NCBI RefSeq assembly: GCF_026341815.1
Contig: NZ_JAPENX010000003.1
Location: 124,001 to 188,000, forward strand
DNA: 64,000 nucleotides
Origin: Streptomyces sp. NBC_00572
GTDB taxonomy: Bacteria > Actinomycetota > Actinomycetes > Streptomycetales > Streptomycetaceae
Direction: 5' to 3'
The notes under the pieces are model-generated. The model did no database searches and was not told the DNA's origin. It worked only from the letters and a program-made list of their open reading frames with translations. Below, one piece after another: positions 31,882 to 40,377 of the stretch. The first letter of the stretch is position 1. The number at the start of each line of letters is the position of its first letter. A program made the translations under genes and the position numbers.

Positions 31882-31903
31882 TGCAACTTATTGATTAGGT
31901 GCA
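31882..31903. promoter_or_regulatory. imperfect dyad upstream of the SnoaL-like operon
   Basis: TGCAACTTAT and ATTAGGTGCA are inverted copies with 8 of 10 positions matching, around a 2-bp centre, in an AT-rich patch immediately upstream of ATG 31867. The size and symmetry suit a MarR- or TetR-type operator; no cognate regulator is adjacent. Confidence 0.5.
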
Positions 31904-31961
31904 AGGGCAGCTAACCGCATCCCTCGGGCCGCGTCCAGAGGCCGACCGGTCCCGTCCCGCG

Positions 31962-33260
31962 TCAGCCCTCCGGCGTCGCCGCGCGCCGGAGGGGCGGCCG
32001 CGTCAGCGTGGTCCACACCCGCAGCAGCCACTCGACCGGGCCGTACCGGTGACGACGCAGCCACCACCGAGCGGCGACGATCTGCGCGGCGAAGAGCGCG
32101 AGGGCGATCGCGAACACCATCGGCGGCGACACCCTGCCGACGAGGCCCGCCCCGTACCCCGTGAACAGCAGGGCACAGACGAGGGACTGGGTGAGATAGC
32201 CGGTCAGGGTCATGCTGCCCACCGGTCCGAGCACGGCCACCGCGCGCCCGCCCGACCGTCGCCCCTGGGTGAGGCGGAGCACGGTCGCGGCGTACGCGGC
32301 GGCGAGCAGCGGCGCCGTGACGACGTCGACCCCGAGGGCGAGGATCTGATACGCGCCTCCCGGGTGCACCAGGCTCGCGTGGGCGTACACGACACCGCCG
32401 AGGAGCCCGAGCGTGAAGCCCGCCCCCTGGAGCCGGACCAGTGTCGTGCGGTGGCGGGCGAGGCCCCCGAGCACACATCCCCGCCCGGCGGCGAGACCGA
32501 GGAGGAAGGCCGCGAAGGCGGCCGGGGCCTGGAAGAAGGCGAGCAGGAAGACGACGTCGGGCAGCTGCCCCAGGTGCTCCCCGATCACGGCACCGGGGCC
32601 GCCGCGCAGGGCTCCGGCGGCACGCTCGGCCTCGGCGGCCGCGCCGGGGCCCACCCCCGCGCCGCCCGCCAGGTGCACACCGACCGCGAGCAGGACGTAC
32701 AGGGCGGCCGTCACGGCGAAGAGGACGACGGCGGTACGGACGGCGGCGCGCGGCCCGATGCGGCGCGCGGCCAGCAGGATCAGGCCGAGCAGGGCGTACG
32801 TGGTGAGGATGTCACCGGGGAACAGCAGGACCGCGTGCACGGCGCCGAGGACGAACAGACCCGCCAGGCGCCGCAGGAAACGCGGGGCGAACCGGGCACC
32901 GCTCCGCTCGGCGGAGGCGAGCTGGAGGGTGAAGCCGTATCCGAAGAGGAACGAGAACAGCAGGAAGAACTTGGCCTCGAAGAACACGGTGACGAACCAC
33001 CGGACCGCGCTGTCGAGGGGCGAGCCGAAGCCGGGATCCTCCAGCCCCGAGCCGTGGTAAGTCGATGCCATGTAGCCGATGTTGACGACGAGGATGCCCA
33101 GCAGGGCGAAGCCTCGCAGGGCATCGACGTGCGCGAGCCGCGCGCCGAGGCCGGCCCCGGCGCCAGGGCCGGAGCCATCGGCGCCGGCACCGGCACCGGC
33201 ACCGGCGTCGACACCGGTCCCCGGCCTCTCACCGCCCTGCGCTGCCGCTCGTAAGTTCAT
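31962..33260 (-). CDS. DUF418-domain membrane protein
   Basis: A 432-residue polytopic protein. After a low-complexity Gly/Ala N-terminus (a GGCACC hexamer array in DNA at about 33184-33208) comes ARLAHVDALRGFALLGILVV, the usual DUF418 opening. The C-terminal DUF418 block includes PVGSMTLTGYLTQSLVC and a final RRHRYGPVEWLLRVWT. About ten helices are visible. These proteins resemble acyltransferase-3-like membrane proteins; the function is unknown. ATG 33260 has GGGGGAAGG upstream. Divergent from the GNAT/PaaX pair across a region with repeated TATCGA elements. Confidence 0.85.
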   Translation of the reverse strand: MNLRAAAQGGERPGTGVDAGAGAGAGADGSGPGAGAGLGARLAHVDALRGFALLGILVVNIGYMASTYHGSGLEDPGFGSPLDSAVRWFVTVFFEAKFFLLFSFLFGYGFTLQLASAERSGARFAPRFLRRLAGLFVLGAVHAVLLFPGDILTTYALLGLILLAARRIGPRAAVRTAVVLFAVTAALYVLLAVGVHLAGGAGVGPGAAAEAERAAGALRGGPGAVIGEHLGQLPDVVFLLAFFQAPAAFAAFLLGLAAGRGCVLGGLARHRTTLVRLQGAGFTLGLLGGVVYAHASLVHPGGAYQILALGVDVVTAPLLAAAYAATVLRLTQGRRSGGRAVAVLGPVGSMTLTGYLTQSLVCALLFTGYGAGLVGRVSPPMVFAIALALFAAQIVAARWWLRRHRYGPVEWLLRVWTTLTRPPLRRAATPEG

Positions 33261-33275
33261 GACCTTCCCCCAAAG

Positions 33276-33326
33276 CTATCGAATGTGAAACGCTCGTATC
33301 GAGAATGAACGTATTATTATCGATAG
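33276..33326. promoter_or_regulatory. TATCGA repeat region between DUF418 and GNAT genes
   Basis: An AT-rich 50-bp stretch contains CTATCGA (33276-33282), TATCGA (33297-33302) and TCGATAG (33320-33326), the outer two being inverted copies. This is the likely shared control region of the divergent genes and could bind the PaaX-like regulator encoded downstream. Confidence 0.5.
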
Positions 33327-33355
33327 TGCAAGCCCGTCCGTCGAGGAGGAGCGCC

Positions 33356-33979
33356 ATGAACACACCGCCGGTGGTACGCCGAGGCGTACCGGAGGGAGAC
33401 GAGGCCAGGGTCGCCGCCCTGTACTGGGAGGCGTTCGCGCGCAAGCTCGGCGCCGCCCTGAACCCGCCCGACAAGGCCCGCGCGTTCCTCGCGGCCCACC
33501 TCCACCACGACCGGGGGATCACCGCGCTCGTCGACGGCGAGGTGGCGGGGGTGGCCGGCTATCAGCTCGACCGGCGAGGGCTCACCGGCGGCGGGGCTTC
33601 GGACCTCCTCGCCGCGTACGGGGTGCTGCGGGGACTGCCCCGGCTGGCCCTCCTCGCCCTCCTGGAGCGCAGGCCCGCAGCCCGCGAACTCGTGATGGAC
33701 GGCATCGCGGTCGCCCCCGAGCACCGGGGCAAGGGCATCGGCGGCCTCCTGCTGCGCGAGATCACGACCGTGGCGGCCGAGGCCCGCTGCCACCGTGTCC
33801 GGCTCGACGTCATCGACGTCAACCCGCGCGCCCGCGCCCTGTACGAGCGGCACGGCTTCGTCGCCGTCCGCACCGAGAAGACGCCCTTTCTGCGTGGCCT
33901 GATGGGCTTCGGCGCCGTCACGACGATGCACCGGCCCGTCACGGCGGCCGACTCCCACCACGACCAGGAGACCCGATGA
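33356..33979 (+). CDS. GNAT-family N-acetyltransferase
   Basis: A 207-residue acetyltransferase. The acetyl-CoA motif is intact: LVMDGIAVAPEHRGKGIGGL, followed by RVRLDVIDVNPRARALYERHGF. ATG 33356 has GAGGAGG at ideal spacing, so the upstream frame extension is not used. The stop overlaps the PaaX-like ATG by 4 bp. The substrate is not evident; the N-terminal half shows no hint of a known substrate class. Confidence 0.87.
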   Translation: MNTPPVVRRGVPEGDEARVAALYWEAFARKLGAALNPPDKARAFLAAHLHHDRGITALVDGEVAGVAGYQLDRRGLTGGGASDLLAAYGVLRGLPRLALLALLERRPAARELVMDGIAVAPEHRGKGIGGLLLREITTVAAEARCHRVRLDVIDVNPRARALYERHGFVAVRTEKTPFLRGLMGFGAVTTMHRPVTAADSHHDQETR

Positions 33980-34977
33980 AGCCAGGAACCACCGCGACGG
34001 AGGGCGAGCCCACCGGCCCCGCCGAAACTCCCGAAACCTCCGGAGCCGCCGCAGTCCTTGCAGATACCGAAGTCCCCACAGGCACCGAAGTCCCCGCGGA
34101 CGCCGCCCCCTGGAACCCCATCCCCACCCGCACGCTCGTGCACGCCCTCGTCCGTACGGACGGGACCGTCGACGCCGGGGAGCTCTACTCCGTCGCCGGA
34201 CTGCTCTCCATGACCGACCAACAGGTCCGGCTCTGCGTCAAGCGCCTGGTCGCGGAGGGCCGGTTCACCCATGAGGGACGGGGGCGCAAGGCCGTCCTCC
34301 GCGCGGTCGCCGACCCCACCGGCTCGATCGCCCCCGACGCGGCCCATGTCGGCTTCGCCTACCGCCAGGACCACGGCCTCGCGCCCTGGGACGGCCGATG
34401 GCACCTCTTCGCCTTCGCCGTCCCCGAGTCCGCACGGGCCGCGCGTGACACGCTCCGCGACAGCCTCCTCGGCCTCGGCGCCGCCCCTCTGCAGGGGGGC
34501 CTCTACGCCGCCGCCAACCCGATCGAACCGCTGGTCGAGGCGCAGGCCCGCCATCTCGGCGTCCCGGGCCAGGTCACGTATCTCACCAGCACGGACCTAC
34601 GGGTCGGGGACGTCGCCGAGCCGCAGGCACTGGCCGCCGCACTCTGGCCCTTGGACGAGATCGCGGCCCGGCACCACCGGCTGGCCGCCTTCGCCCGCTC
34701 CTGCCTCGACCGGCTCGAACGCCCGGAGAACCTGACGGACTCCGAGGCTCTGACGCTCGCCGTCCAGCTCGCCTCCGCCTTCACGTACGCCATGCGGCCC
34801 GACCCGCTGCTGCCCCCCGAGCTGCTCCCCGCCCCCTGGCCGGGCGCCGGGGCGCGCGCACTCTTCGCCGCGGCCTGGACCACGCTGACGAACCGCCCGG
34901 CGCCGGACTCCGGACCGCCCCTCCCCCGCCTCTTCGCCCTGTACGAGGACGTGGCGGACCTGCCCGGTCCCGAGTGA
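33976..34977 (+). CDS. PaaX-like transcriptional regulator
   Basis: A 333-residue regulator. After a 45-residue Thr/Pro/Glu-rich lead-in comes the wHTH (TRTLVHALVRTDGTVDAGEL, MTDQQVRLCVKRLVAEGRF), then the PaaX central domain (WDGRWHLFAFAVPES, ARDTLRDSLLGLGAAPLQGG) and the C-terminal domain. PaaX-family proteins respond to acyl-CoA thioesters. Overlap with the acetyltransferase gene by ATGA suggests a functional link, such as sensing an acyl-CoA. It may bind the TATCGA region upstream of the pair. Confidence 0.83.
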   Translation: MKPGTTATEGEPTGPAETPETSGAAAVLADTEVPTGTEVPADAAPWNPIPTRTLVHALVRTDGTVDAGELYSVAGLLSMTDQQVRLCVKRLVAEGRFTHEGRGRKAVLRAVADPTGSIAPDAAHVGFAYRQDHGLAPWDGRWHLFAFAVPESARAARDTLRDSLLGLGAAPLQGGLYAAANPIEPLVEAQARHLGVPGQVTYLTSTDLRVGDVAEPQALAAALWPLDEIAARHHRLAAFARSCLDRLERPENLTDSEALTLAVQLASAFTYAMRPDPLLPPELLPAPWPGAGARALFAAAWTTLTNRPAPDSGPPLPRLFALYEDVADLPGPE

Positions 34978-35085
34978 GACTCCCCGGCCGGGCCGACGCC
35001 CGGAGGGCGGGTGACGGCGGCCGGAGGGGTCGGCCATACTGACCGGCGGCATTCCAACGGGGGCGTGCCGCACAGGGGGTGGCGA

Positions 35086-36705
35086 GTGGACGGCGTGGAC
35101 CTGCCGGAGCGCATCGGCGACTATGCCGTGGAGCGTGAGCTGGGTGCGGGCGGCATGGGGACGGTGTACTTGGCGCGGTCCCGGGGCGGACGTGCGGTGG
35201 CCGTCAAGGTGGCCCGCCGCGAGCTGGCAGCCGATCCGCACTTCCGTGCACGGTTCCGCGCGGAGGTCGACGCCGCCCGCAGGGTCGGCGGGTTCCACAC
35301 CGCCCAGGTCGTCGACGCCGACCCGGACGCGGCGGCGCCCTGGCTCGCGACCGCCTACATCCCGGGGCCGACCCTGTCGGGGCTGCTCGCCGAGCGGGGT
35401 CCGATGGATGAGGACCGACTCCGGCTGCTCGGTGCGGCGTTGGCGGAGGCGCTGCAGGCCATTCACGACTGCGGACTGATCCACCGTGACCTCAAGCCGG
35501 GCAACATCATCATGGCCGACGACGGCCCGCGCGTGCTCGACTTCGGTATCGCCCGGGCCTTGGAGTCGACCCGGCTGACCTCCACCGGAGCCGCTTTCGG
35601 CACCCCTGGTTTCCTGGCCCCCGAGCAGGCTCAGGGTCTCGAAGTCGACGGCGCCGCCGATGTGTTCGCACTGGGGGCCGTACTGGTCGCGGCGGCCGGT
35701 GGGCACGCGTTTGGGGAGGGCACCCCGATGGTGCTGATGTACCGGGCCGTGCACGAGCCGGCGGACCTGTCCGCCCTGCCCGAGGGCGTGCGCCCGGTGA
35801 TCGCCGCCTGTCTGGCCAAGGATCCGGCACAAAGGCCCACGCCGAAAAGGCTGCTGGACCTGTTGGCCCCGGACACCGCCGCGGAACCGGACGCGGCCGG
35901 CCACCCGCCGACGCTGCCCTCCGCGGCCGTGCCACCCGCGCCGAGGCCGACGGCCGGGTCGGCTGCCGTCCCGACCGGCGGGGGCATCGCCCGTGCCGCG
36001 ACCGTTGCCGCGGCCCCGCGCGCGGACCCCCCGCCCGCCTTCCCGCAGCAGGCGACGCCGAGCCGGGAGACGAAGACCGCCCCGCCGGGAAAGAAGAGCA
36101 CCGGACTGGTCGCCGCCGGTGTGGCCGGAGCCCTGATCGTGCTCGGTGGTGCGGGATACGGCGTCTACGCGTCCGGGAGCTGGGGCTCGGGCTCGGACGC
36201 ATCCTTCCCCCAGGCCACCCACGAGCTCGTCATTCCGGAGTCGATGGTGGGAGGCGTGTACGGGCGCGACATCGAGCACCGCCTCCCTCCTGACCCGCAA
36301 CCGGACCGCGAAGGCCAGAAGGCCTCGACGCACTACTCCGCCGACTACACGGTCACCAGTACCGGCATCGAGGAGGGGGCCCTGTTCCGCACGGTGCAGG
36401 TGTACGGCTCGTCCGGTCGGTACAAGAACCCGGAGTCGTATCGAGACGGCCTGATGCGGGCCATGACGGTGACGGGCAGCGAGACCGTCAGCGACCCGCC
36501 CAGGACGATCCGCGTTCCCGGCTCGGACGTCGACTTCCGCTGCGAGACCGTGGACGGCGAGACCGTGTGCGGCTGGGGCGACGACAACACCACCGTCGCG
36601 ATCGCCTTCGCCCCGGCCGGCTCACTCGAACTGGCGGCGAGGGAGACCCACAAGATACGCAACGAAATCCGCCGGCCGATCGCGACGCCGACCGCCTCGC
36701 CGTAG
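35086..36705 (+). CDS. membrane-anchored Ser/Thr protein kinase (PknB-like)
   Basis: About 539 residues. Kinase domain: GAGGMGTVY glycine loop (20-28), Lys41 in AVKVA, HRDLKPGN near 132, DFG near 152, and APEQ in the activation segment. A Pro/Ala-rich linker (about 270-335) leads to one membrane helix (about 340-360) and an extracytoplasmic domain of about 180 residues with two Cys (FRCETVDGETVCGWG) that likely form a disulfide. There are no PASTA repeats; the outer domain is unfamiliar. GTG 35086 is chosen; other in-frame GTG codons lie close by. It is a single-gene unit followed by a hairpin. Confidence 0.87.
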   Translation: MDGVDLPERIGDYAVERELGAGGMGTVYLARSRGGRAVAVKVARRELAADPHFRARFRAEVDAARRVGGFHTAQVVDADPDAAAPWLATAYIPGPTLSGLLAERGPMDEDRLRLLGAALAEALQAIHDCGLIHRDLKPGNIIMADDGPRVLDFGIARALESTRLTSTGAAFGTPGFLAPEQAQGLEVDGAADVFALGAVLVAAAGGHAFGEGTPMVLMYRAVHEPADLSALPEGVRPVIAACLAKDPAQRPTPKRLLDLLAPDTAAEPDAAGHPPTLPSAAVPPAPRPTAGSAAVPTGGGIARAATVAAAPRADPPPAFPQQATPSRETKTAPPGKKSTGLVAAGVAGALIVLGGAGYGVYASGSWGSGSDASFPQATHELVIPESMVGGVYGRDIEHRLPPDPQPDREGQKASTHYSADYTVTSTGIEEGALFRTVQVYGSSGRYKNPESYRDGLMRAMTVTGSETVSDPPRTIRVPGSDVDFRCETVDGETVCGWGDDNTTVAIAFAPAGSLELAARETHKIRNEIRRPIATPTASP

Positions 36706-36726
36706 GACCTGTCCGACCCTCATCCG

Positions 36727-36752
36727 CCGGACACGGCCTGGGTCGTGTCCGG
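36727..36752. terminator. hairpin downstream of the kinase gene
   Basis: CCGGACACG and CGTGTCCGG are perfect 9-bp arms with an 8-bp loop, 22 bp after the kinase stop and 31 bp beyond the convergent aminopeptidase stop. It can serve both. Confidence 0.65.
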
Positions 36753-36782
36753 AAAGCAGCGGCGGGACTCTCCGGACACCAC

Positions 36783-38201
36783 CTAGCCCGCGAAGCGGGC
36801 CATCCAGGACTCGACCTCGGCCGAGGAACGCGGCAGGCCCGCCGACAGGTTCTCGTGGCCGTCGTCGGTGACGAGCAGGTCGTCCTCGATCCGGACGCCG
36901 ATGCCACGCCACTCCTCGGGCACGGTCAGGTCGTCGGGCTGGAAGTAGAGGCCGGGCTCGACGGTGAGCACCATGCCCGGTTCGAGGACGCCGTCGACGT
37001 ACTCCTCCGTGCGTGCCTGCGCGCAGTCGTGGACGTCGAGACCGAGCATGTGGCCGGTGCCGGCCATGGTGAAGCGGCGCTGGAGGCCGAGCTCGTAGGC
37101 GCGGTCGACCGGGCCCTCGATGAAGCCCCACTCGACCAGCCGCGCCGTCAGATGCCGCTGGGACGCCTCGTGGAAGTCTCGGTACGGAGCGCCGGGCTTC
37201 ACGGCGGCCATGCCCGCCTCCTGGGCCTCGTACACCGCGTCGTACACCTGGCGCTGGACCGGGCTGAAGGTGCCGTTGATGGGGAGGGTGCGGGTGACGT
37301 CGGCGGTGTAGAGGGAGTGGGTCTCCACACCGGCGTCGAGCAGGAGCAGTTCGCCGGGGCGCACCGGGCCGTCGTTGTTCGTCCAGTGCATGATCGTGGC
37401 GTGCTCGCCGGCGGCGCAGATCGAGCCGTAGCCGACGTGGTTGCCCTCCAGGCGGGCCCGGCGGAAGAAAGTGCCCTCGATCCACCGCTCCGAGGAGGCG
37501 ACGGCCCGGGACAGCTCGCCGACGCAGTCGGTGAAGCCGCGGACGGTCGAGTCGACCGCCTTGCGCATCTCGCCGATCTCCCACTCGTCCTTGACGAGCC
37601 GGAGGTCGCTGAGCGTCCCGTCCAGCTCGATGTCACGCTCCTCGTCGGTGGTGACGGCGGCTTCGAGGGCCGGGTCGATCCCGCGGACGATGCGGGTGGG
37701 CACGCCGGAGGCGGCCAGGTCCTCGACGATGGTGCGGACGTCGCGGCAGGCGAGGCCGAGGACGACCTCGGACTCCGCGAGGGTGCGGCGGCGGCCCATC
37801 CACAGCTCGGCCGTGTAGCCGATCCAGAACTCGTCGGTGTCCCGGCCGTCGCGCGGCAGCTGGTAGCAGTAGGCGTCGTGGCCGCCGTCCGCGCGGGGTT
37901 CGAGCACGAGGGCACCGTCGCGCGCCTGGTCGCCGGTCATGTGCACGTAGCCGGAGTACGCGCGGAAGGGGTACGTGTCGTCGTTGGAGCGGGTCTTGAG
38001 GTTGCCGGAGGGGATCACGAGGCGCTCGCCGGGGAACCGCGCGGAGAGCGCGGCGCGGCGGCGGGCCGCGTGCGGGGCCTGCTCGTCGGGTTCGAGCCCG
38101 TGCCGCTCCGTGTCCGCCCATCCCGACCTCATCAGGGTGGAGAGTTCCTCGGATACGCCTTCGTAGAGGCCGTTCTTGCGACCCTTCGCCACGTCCTGCA
38201 C
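36783..38201 (-). CDS. Xaa-Pro aminopeptidase (aminopeptidase P)
   Basis: About 472 residues, M24B family. The start of the conserved part is KGRKNGLYEGVSEEL; the aminopeptidase P N-terminal domain follows (RFPGERLVIPSGNLKTRSND). The dinuclear metal site is complete: LLLDAGVE (Asp), TADVTRT (Asp), TGHMLGLDVHD (His), LTVEPGLYF (Glu), RIEDDLLVT (Glu). It releases N-terminal residues preceding proline. The start is uncertain: GTG 38201 or GTG 38192 sit closest to the conserved region, and the open frame extends to ATG 38297. Typical Streptomyces homologues have a slightly longer N-terminus. Confidence 0.88.
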   Translation of the reverse strand: MQDVAKGRKNGLYEGVSEELSTLMRSGWADTERHGLEPDEQAPHAARRRAALSARFPGERLVIPSGNLKTRSNDDTYPFRAYSGYVHMTGDQARDGALVLEPRADGGHDAYCYQLPRDGRDTDEFWIGYTAELWMGRRRTLAESEVVLGLACRDVRTIVEDLAASGVPTRIVRGIDPALEAAVTTDEERDIELDGTLSDLRLVKDEWEIGEMRKAVDSTVRGFTDCVGELSRAVASSERWIEGTFFRRARLEGNHVGYGSICAAGEHATIMHWTNNDGPVRPGELLLLDAGVETHSLYTADVTRTLPINGTFSPVQRQVYDAVYEAQEAGMAAVKPGAPYRDFHEASQRHLTARLVEWGFIEGPVDRAYELGLQRRFTMAGTGHMLGLDVHDCAQARTEEYVDGVLEPGMVLTVEPGLYFQPDDLTVPEEWRGIGVRIEDDLLVTDDGHENLSAGLPRSSAEVESWMARFAG

Positions 38202-38316
38202 CTTCTTCCGCGTGAGTTCCCGGTCCGCCGTGGACCGGCGTTTCCCGGAACGTACTCCGCGCGGCGTACGCCGGTTGCCGAAGACCGCCAGTGGCACGGA
38301 TCGGCCACGCAGGTGC

Positions 38317-38895
38317 CTAGCGGGGCGCCCAGGCCGCGGTCGGCCAGTCGTGCTCGGAGAAGCCGTCCGGCAGCTTGCCGCAGGGGGCGTAGGTGCTCAG
38401 GGAGAAGGTCCCCGTGGGCTCGTACCAGTCGACGTCCACCTTGTCGCCGGTCCCGGGGTGCTCGAAGCGGAAGCCCAGGTCGGAGACGCTCTCGCTGACG
38501 AGCTTCCAGCCGTCCCGCTCCAGACGGAGGCGGGTGCGGGCCTGCGCCGCGCGGGCCGTGGCCTCCGGCACGTCCGTGACCTGCCACGAGAGCCCGAAGC
38601 TGCGGACGTCGGGCCGGCCCCTGTCGATGTGCGCGAATCCCCTGAGGCCGCGGTACGAGCAGCTACCCGTCTCCACCCGGGACCCCACGCCGTCGGCTCC
38701 GCCGGGCAGCGCCGCCTCGTCGTACACCCGTTGCGCCTGCGCCTTGAGGCGCCCGGCGACCGCGTCGGGGTCGGTCGCCGGGTAGGGCGGGCCGTTCCAG
38801 AGGTAGTAGCCGGTGATGATCAGACCCACGGCGATCAGGCCGTGGAGGCACCGCCGCACCACTCGGCCCGGACGGCTTCGGGCTACAGCGTTCAT
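38317..38895 (-). CDS. single-pass membrane-anchored protein of unknown function
   Basis: A 192-residue protein with a short basic N-terminus (MNAVARSRPGRVVRR), one membrane helix (about residues 18-33, LHGLIAVGLIITGYYLW) and an extracytoplasmic domain. Two Cys (GSCSYRG and APCGKLP) could pair. I recognise no named family; similar small anchored proteins are common in Streptomyces. It lies downstream of the GyrB-like gene on the same strand, but a strong hairpin separates them, so it probably has its own promoter. ATG 38895 is the only good start. Confidence 0.7.
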   Translation of the reverse strand: MNAVARSRPGRVVRRCLHGLIAVGLIITGYYLWNGPPYPATDPDAVAGRLKAQAQRVYDEAALPGGADGVGSRVETGSCSYRGLRGFAHIDRGRPDVRSFGLSWQVTDVPEATARAAQARTRLRLERDGWKLVSESVSDLGFRFEHPGTGDKVDVDWYEPTGTFSLSTYAPCGKLPDGFSEHDWPTAAWAPR

Positions 38896-38934
38896 GATCG
38901 GGAGCGTAGGACGGCGGCCCGGCTGCGCGCCTGG

Positions 38935-38968
38935 GCGCTGCTACTCACCCGTGGGTGAGTAGCAGCGC
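38935..38968. terminator. perfect 16-bp inverted repeat downstream of GyrB-like gene
   Basis: The arms GCGCTGCTACTCACCC and GGGTGAGTAGCAGCGC are exact reverse complements around a 2-bp centre. It lies 6 bp after the GyrB-like stop and 39 bp before the next start on the same strand. It could be a terminator, or an operator for the membrane-anchored gene. Confidence 0.65.
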
Positions 38969-38974
38969 AGCGGC

Positions 38975-40138
38975 TCAGTCCCGGCCCGCTCCGCGGACGA
39001 TCCGGTCGACGACGGCGGCGGCCTGCTCCGGGTGCCGCTCCAGCCACGCGCCGACGTGGTCGCGGACGGCTTCCTCGACGCAGGAGCGCACTGCGGCGCC
39101 GGCCAGGCGGCCGTGCGTGGCGCCCCCGTACTCCGGCTGATCCAGCTTCACCGACAACACCGCGGTGAGGCCCTCCCCCACCCGGGCGGCACCGAGAACG
39201 GGGTTCGCCGCTCTCAGGAGACGCCGCTCCTCCGCGTACGCGGTGACCGCGTCCGCCAGAGCCGCGCGGAAGCCCGCCACGTGCTCGCCGCCCTCGGGCG
39301 TGCGAACGCTGTTGGCGAAGCTGTGGACGACCTCCTCGTGGGAGTCGCACCACCGGAAGGCCACCTCCACCGACCCCGCCATGCGCGGGTCCTCCGTCTC
39401 GAAGCCGATGATGTCCACGTGGACGGGCGTACCACCCGCACGCGTTTCGAGGACGGCGAGGAAGTCCGGTACCCCACCCTCGAACCGCTCGGTTCCGGCC
39501 TCGCCCGGGGAGCGTTCGTCGGTCAGCGAGATGCGCAGGCCCCGGTTCAGGAAGGCCAGCTCCCTGAAACGCTCCGCCAGCACGTCGTACGAGAACTCCG
39601 TCGTCTCGAACATGTCCGCGTCCGGCCAGAAGACGAGGGTGGTCCCGCTCCCCGTCGCGGGCCCGGCGGGCGCGGGCGGGGTGAGCGCGACACCGCGCGC
39701 GTACTCCTGGGTGGAGCGCGCCCCCTCGCGCCGTACCTCGACCGTCAGACGGCTGGACAGGGCGTTGGCGACGCACAACCCGAGGCCGAACCGATCGAGT
39801 CCCGCGGCGCGGCGGCCGACGGGCTCCGTACCTGCGTACAAGCGCGTCAGCCGGGCTTCGAGGCCGGGAGTGCCGGCGTCCCCGGCATCCTCGAAGGGGA
39901 TTCCGGGGACGTCGTCGGCGATGCGTACGCCGCCGTCGGACGTGAGCGTGACGTCGACGGGGCCGCCGCCCCGCATCAGGACTTCGTTCACCGCTCGGCC
40001 CATGACCCCGAACACAAGCTCGTGAAGACCTCTCGGGCCGGTGGATCCGACGTACATCCCGGGCCTCTTCCGGATGGCCTCCAGCCCCTCGATCACGTGG
40101 ATGCGGCCGGCGTCGTACCTGTTCGCGGCGTCGCTCAT
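38975..40138 (-). CDS. truncated GyrB/ParE-like protein lacking TOPRIM and key ATPase residues
   Basis: A 387-residue protein colinear with the first half of GyrB: YDAGRIHVIEGLEAIRKRPG at the start, the transducer segment FANSVRTPEGGEHVAGF, and an end at the transducer/TOPRIM boundary. Against E. coli GyrB, the catalytic Glu42 is Gly44, Asp45 is Gly47, Mg-binding Asn46 is Arg48, Asp49 is Asn51, Arg76 is Pro78, and the QTK lysine is His342 (GATH). Asp73 is kept (Asp75). It therefore looks like a non-hydrolysing GHKL pseudoenzyme. The overall fold is well preserved, so it is not a decaying pseudogene. ATG 40138 has GGAGGGG. It is divergent from a LuxR-type regulator. Confidence 0.85.
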   Translation of the reverse strand: MSDAANRYDAGRIHVIEGLEAIRKRPGMYVGSTGPRGLHELVFGVMGRAVNEVLMRGGGPVDVTLTSDGGVRIADDVPGIPFEDAGDAGTPGLEARLTRLYAGTEPVGRRAAGLDRFGLGLCVANALSSRLTVEVRREGARSTQEYARGVALTPPAPAGPATGSGTTLVFWPDADMFETTEFSYDVLAERFRELAFLNRGLRISLTDERSPGEAGTERFEGGVPDFLAVLETRAGGTPVHVDIIGFETEDPRMAGSVEVAFRWCDSHEEVVHSFANSVRTPEGGEHVAGFRAALADAVTAYAEERRLLRAANPVLGAARVGEGLTAVLSVKLDQPEYGGATHGRLAGAAVRSCVEEAVRDHVGAWLERHPEQAAAVVDRIVRGAGRD

Positions 40139-40377
40139 GAAGTCCCCTCCGACGGTGTCTTCCAGACCTCCGCCAGCCTAGGAGAATTCCAGCAAAACAC
40201 CAGGTCAGAGCGGTTCTGGCGAACGCCTGGGAGGGGCGGTGGGCGCCCGTCGGGAGGCGGTCGGACCCGGGGTCGGCGACCCCTGACGGCGGCCGTACGC
40301 GGTGGCCTTCAGGCCCGTCACGGCACATGAACGGCGGGGACCGACGGCCCCGAATCGAAGACGTCGATAATCGGTGC

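Noticed and set aside
33184..33208. GGCACC hexamer array as a regulatory repeat
   Set aside because: It lies inside the DUF418 coding region and simply encodes a Gly/Ala low-complexity N-terminus.
38975..40138. GyrB-like gene as a self-resistance determinant for the bisindole product
   Set aside because: It lacks ATPase residues and TOPRIM, lies 25 kb from the operon, and nothing in the sequence links the two.
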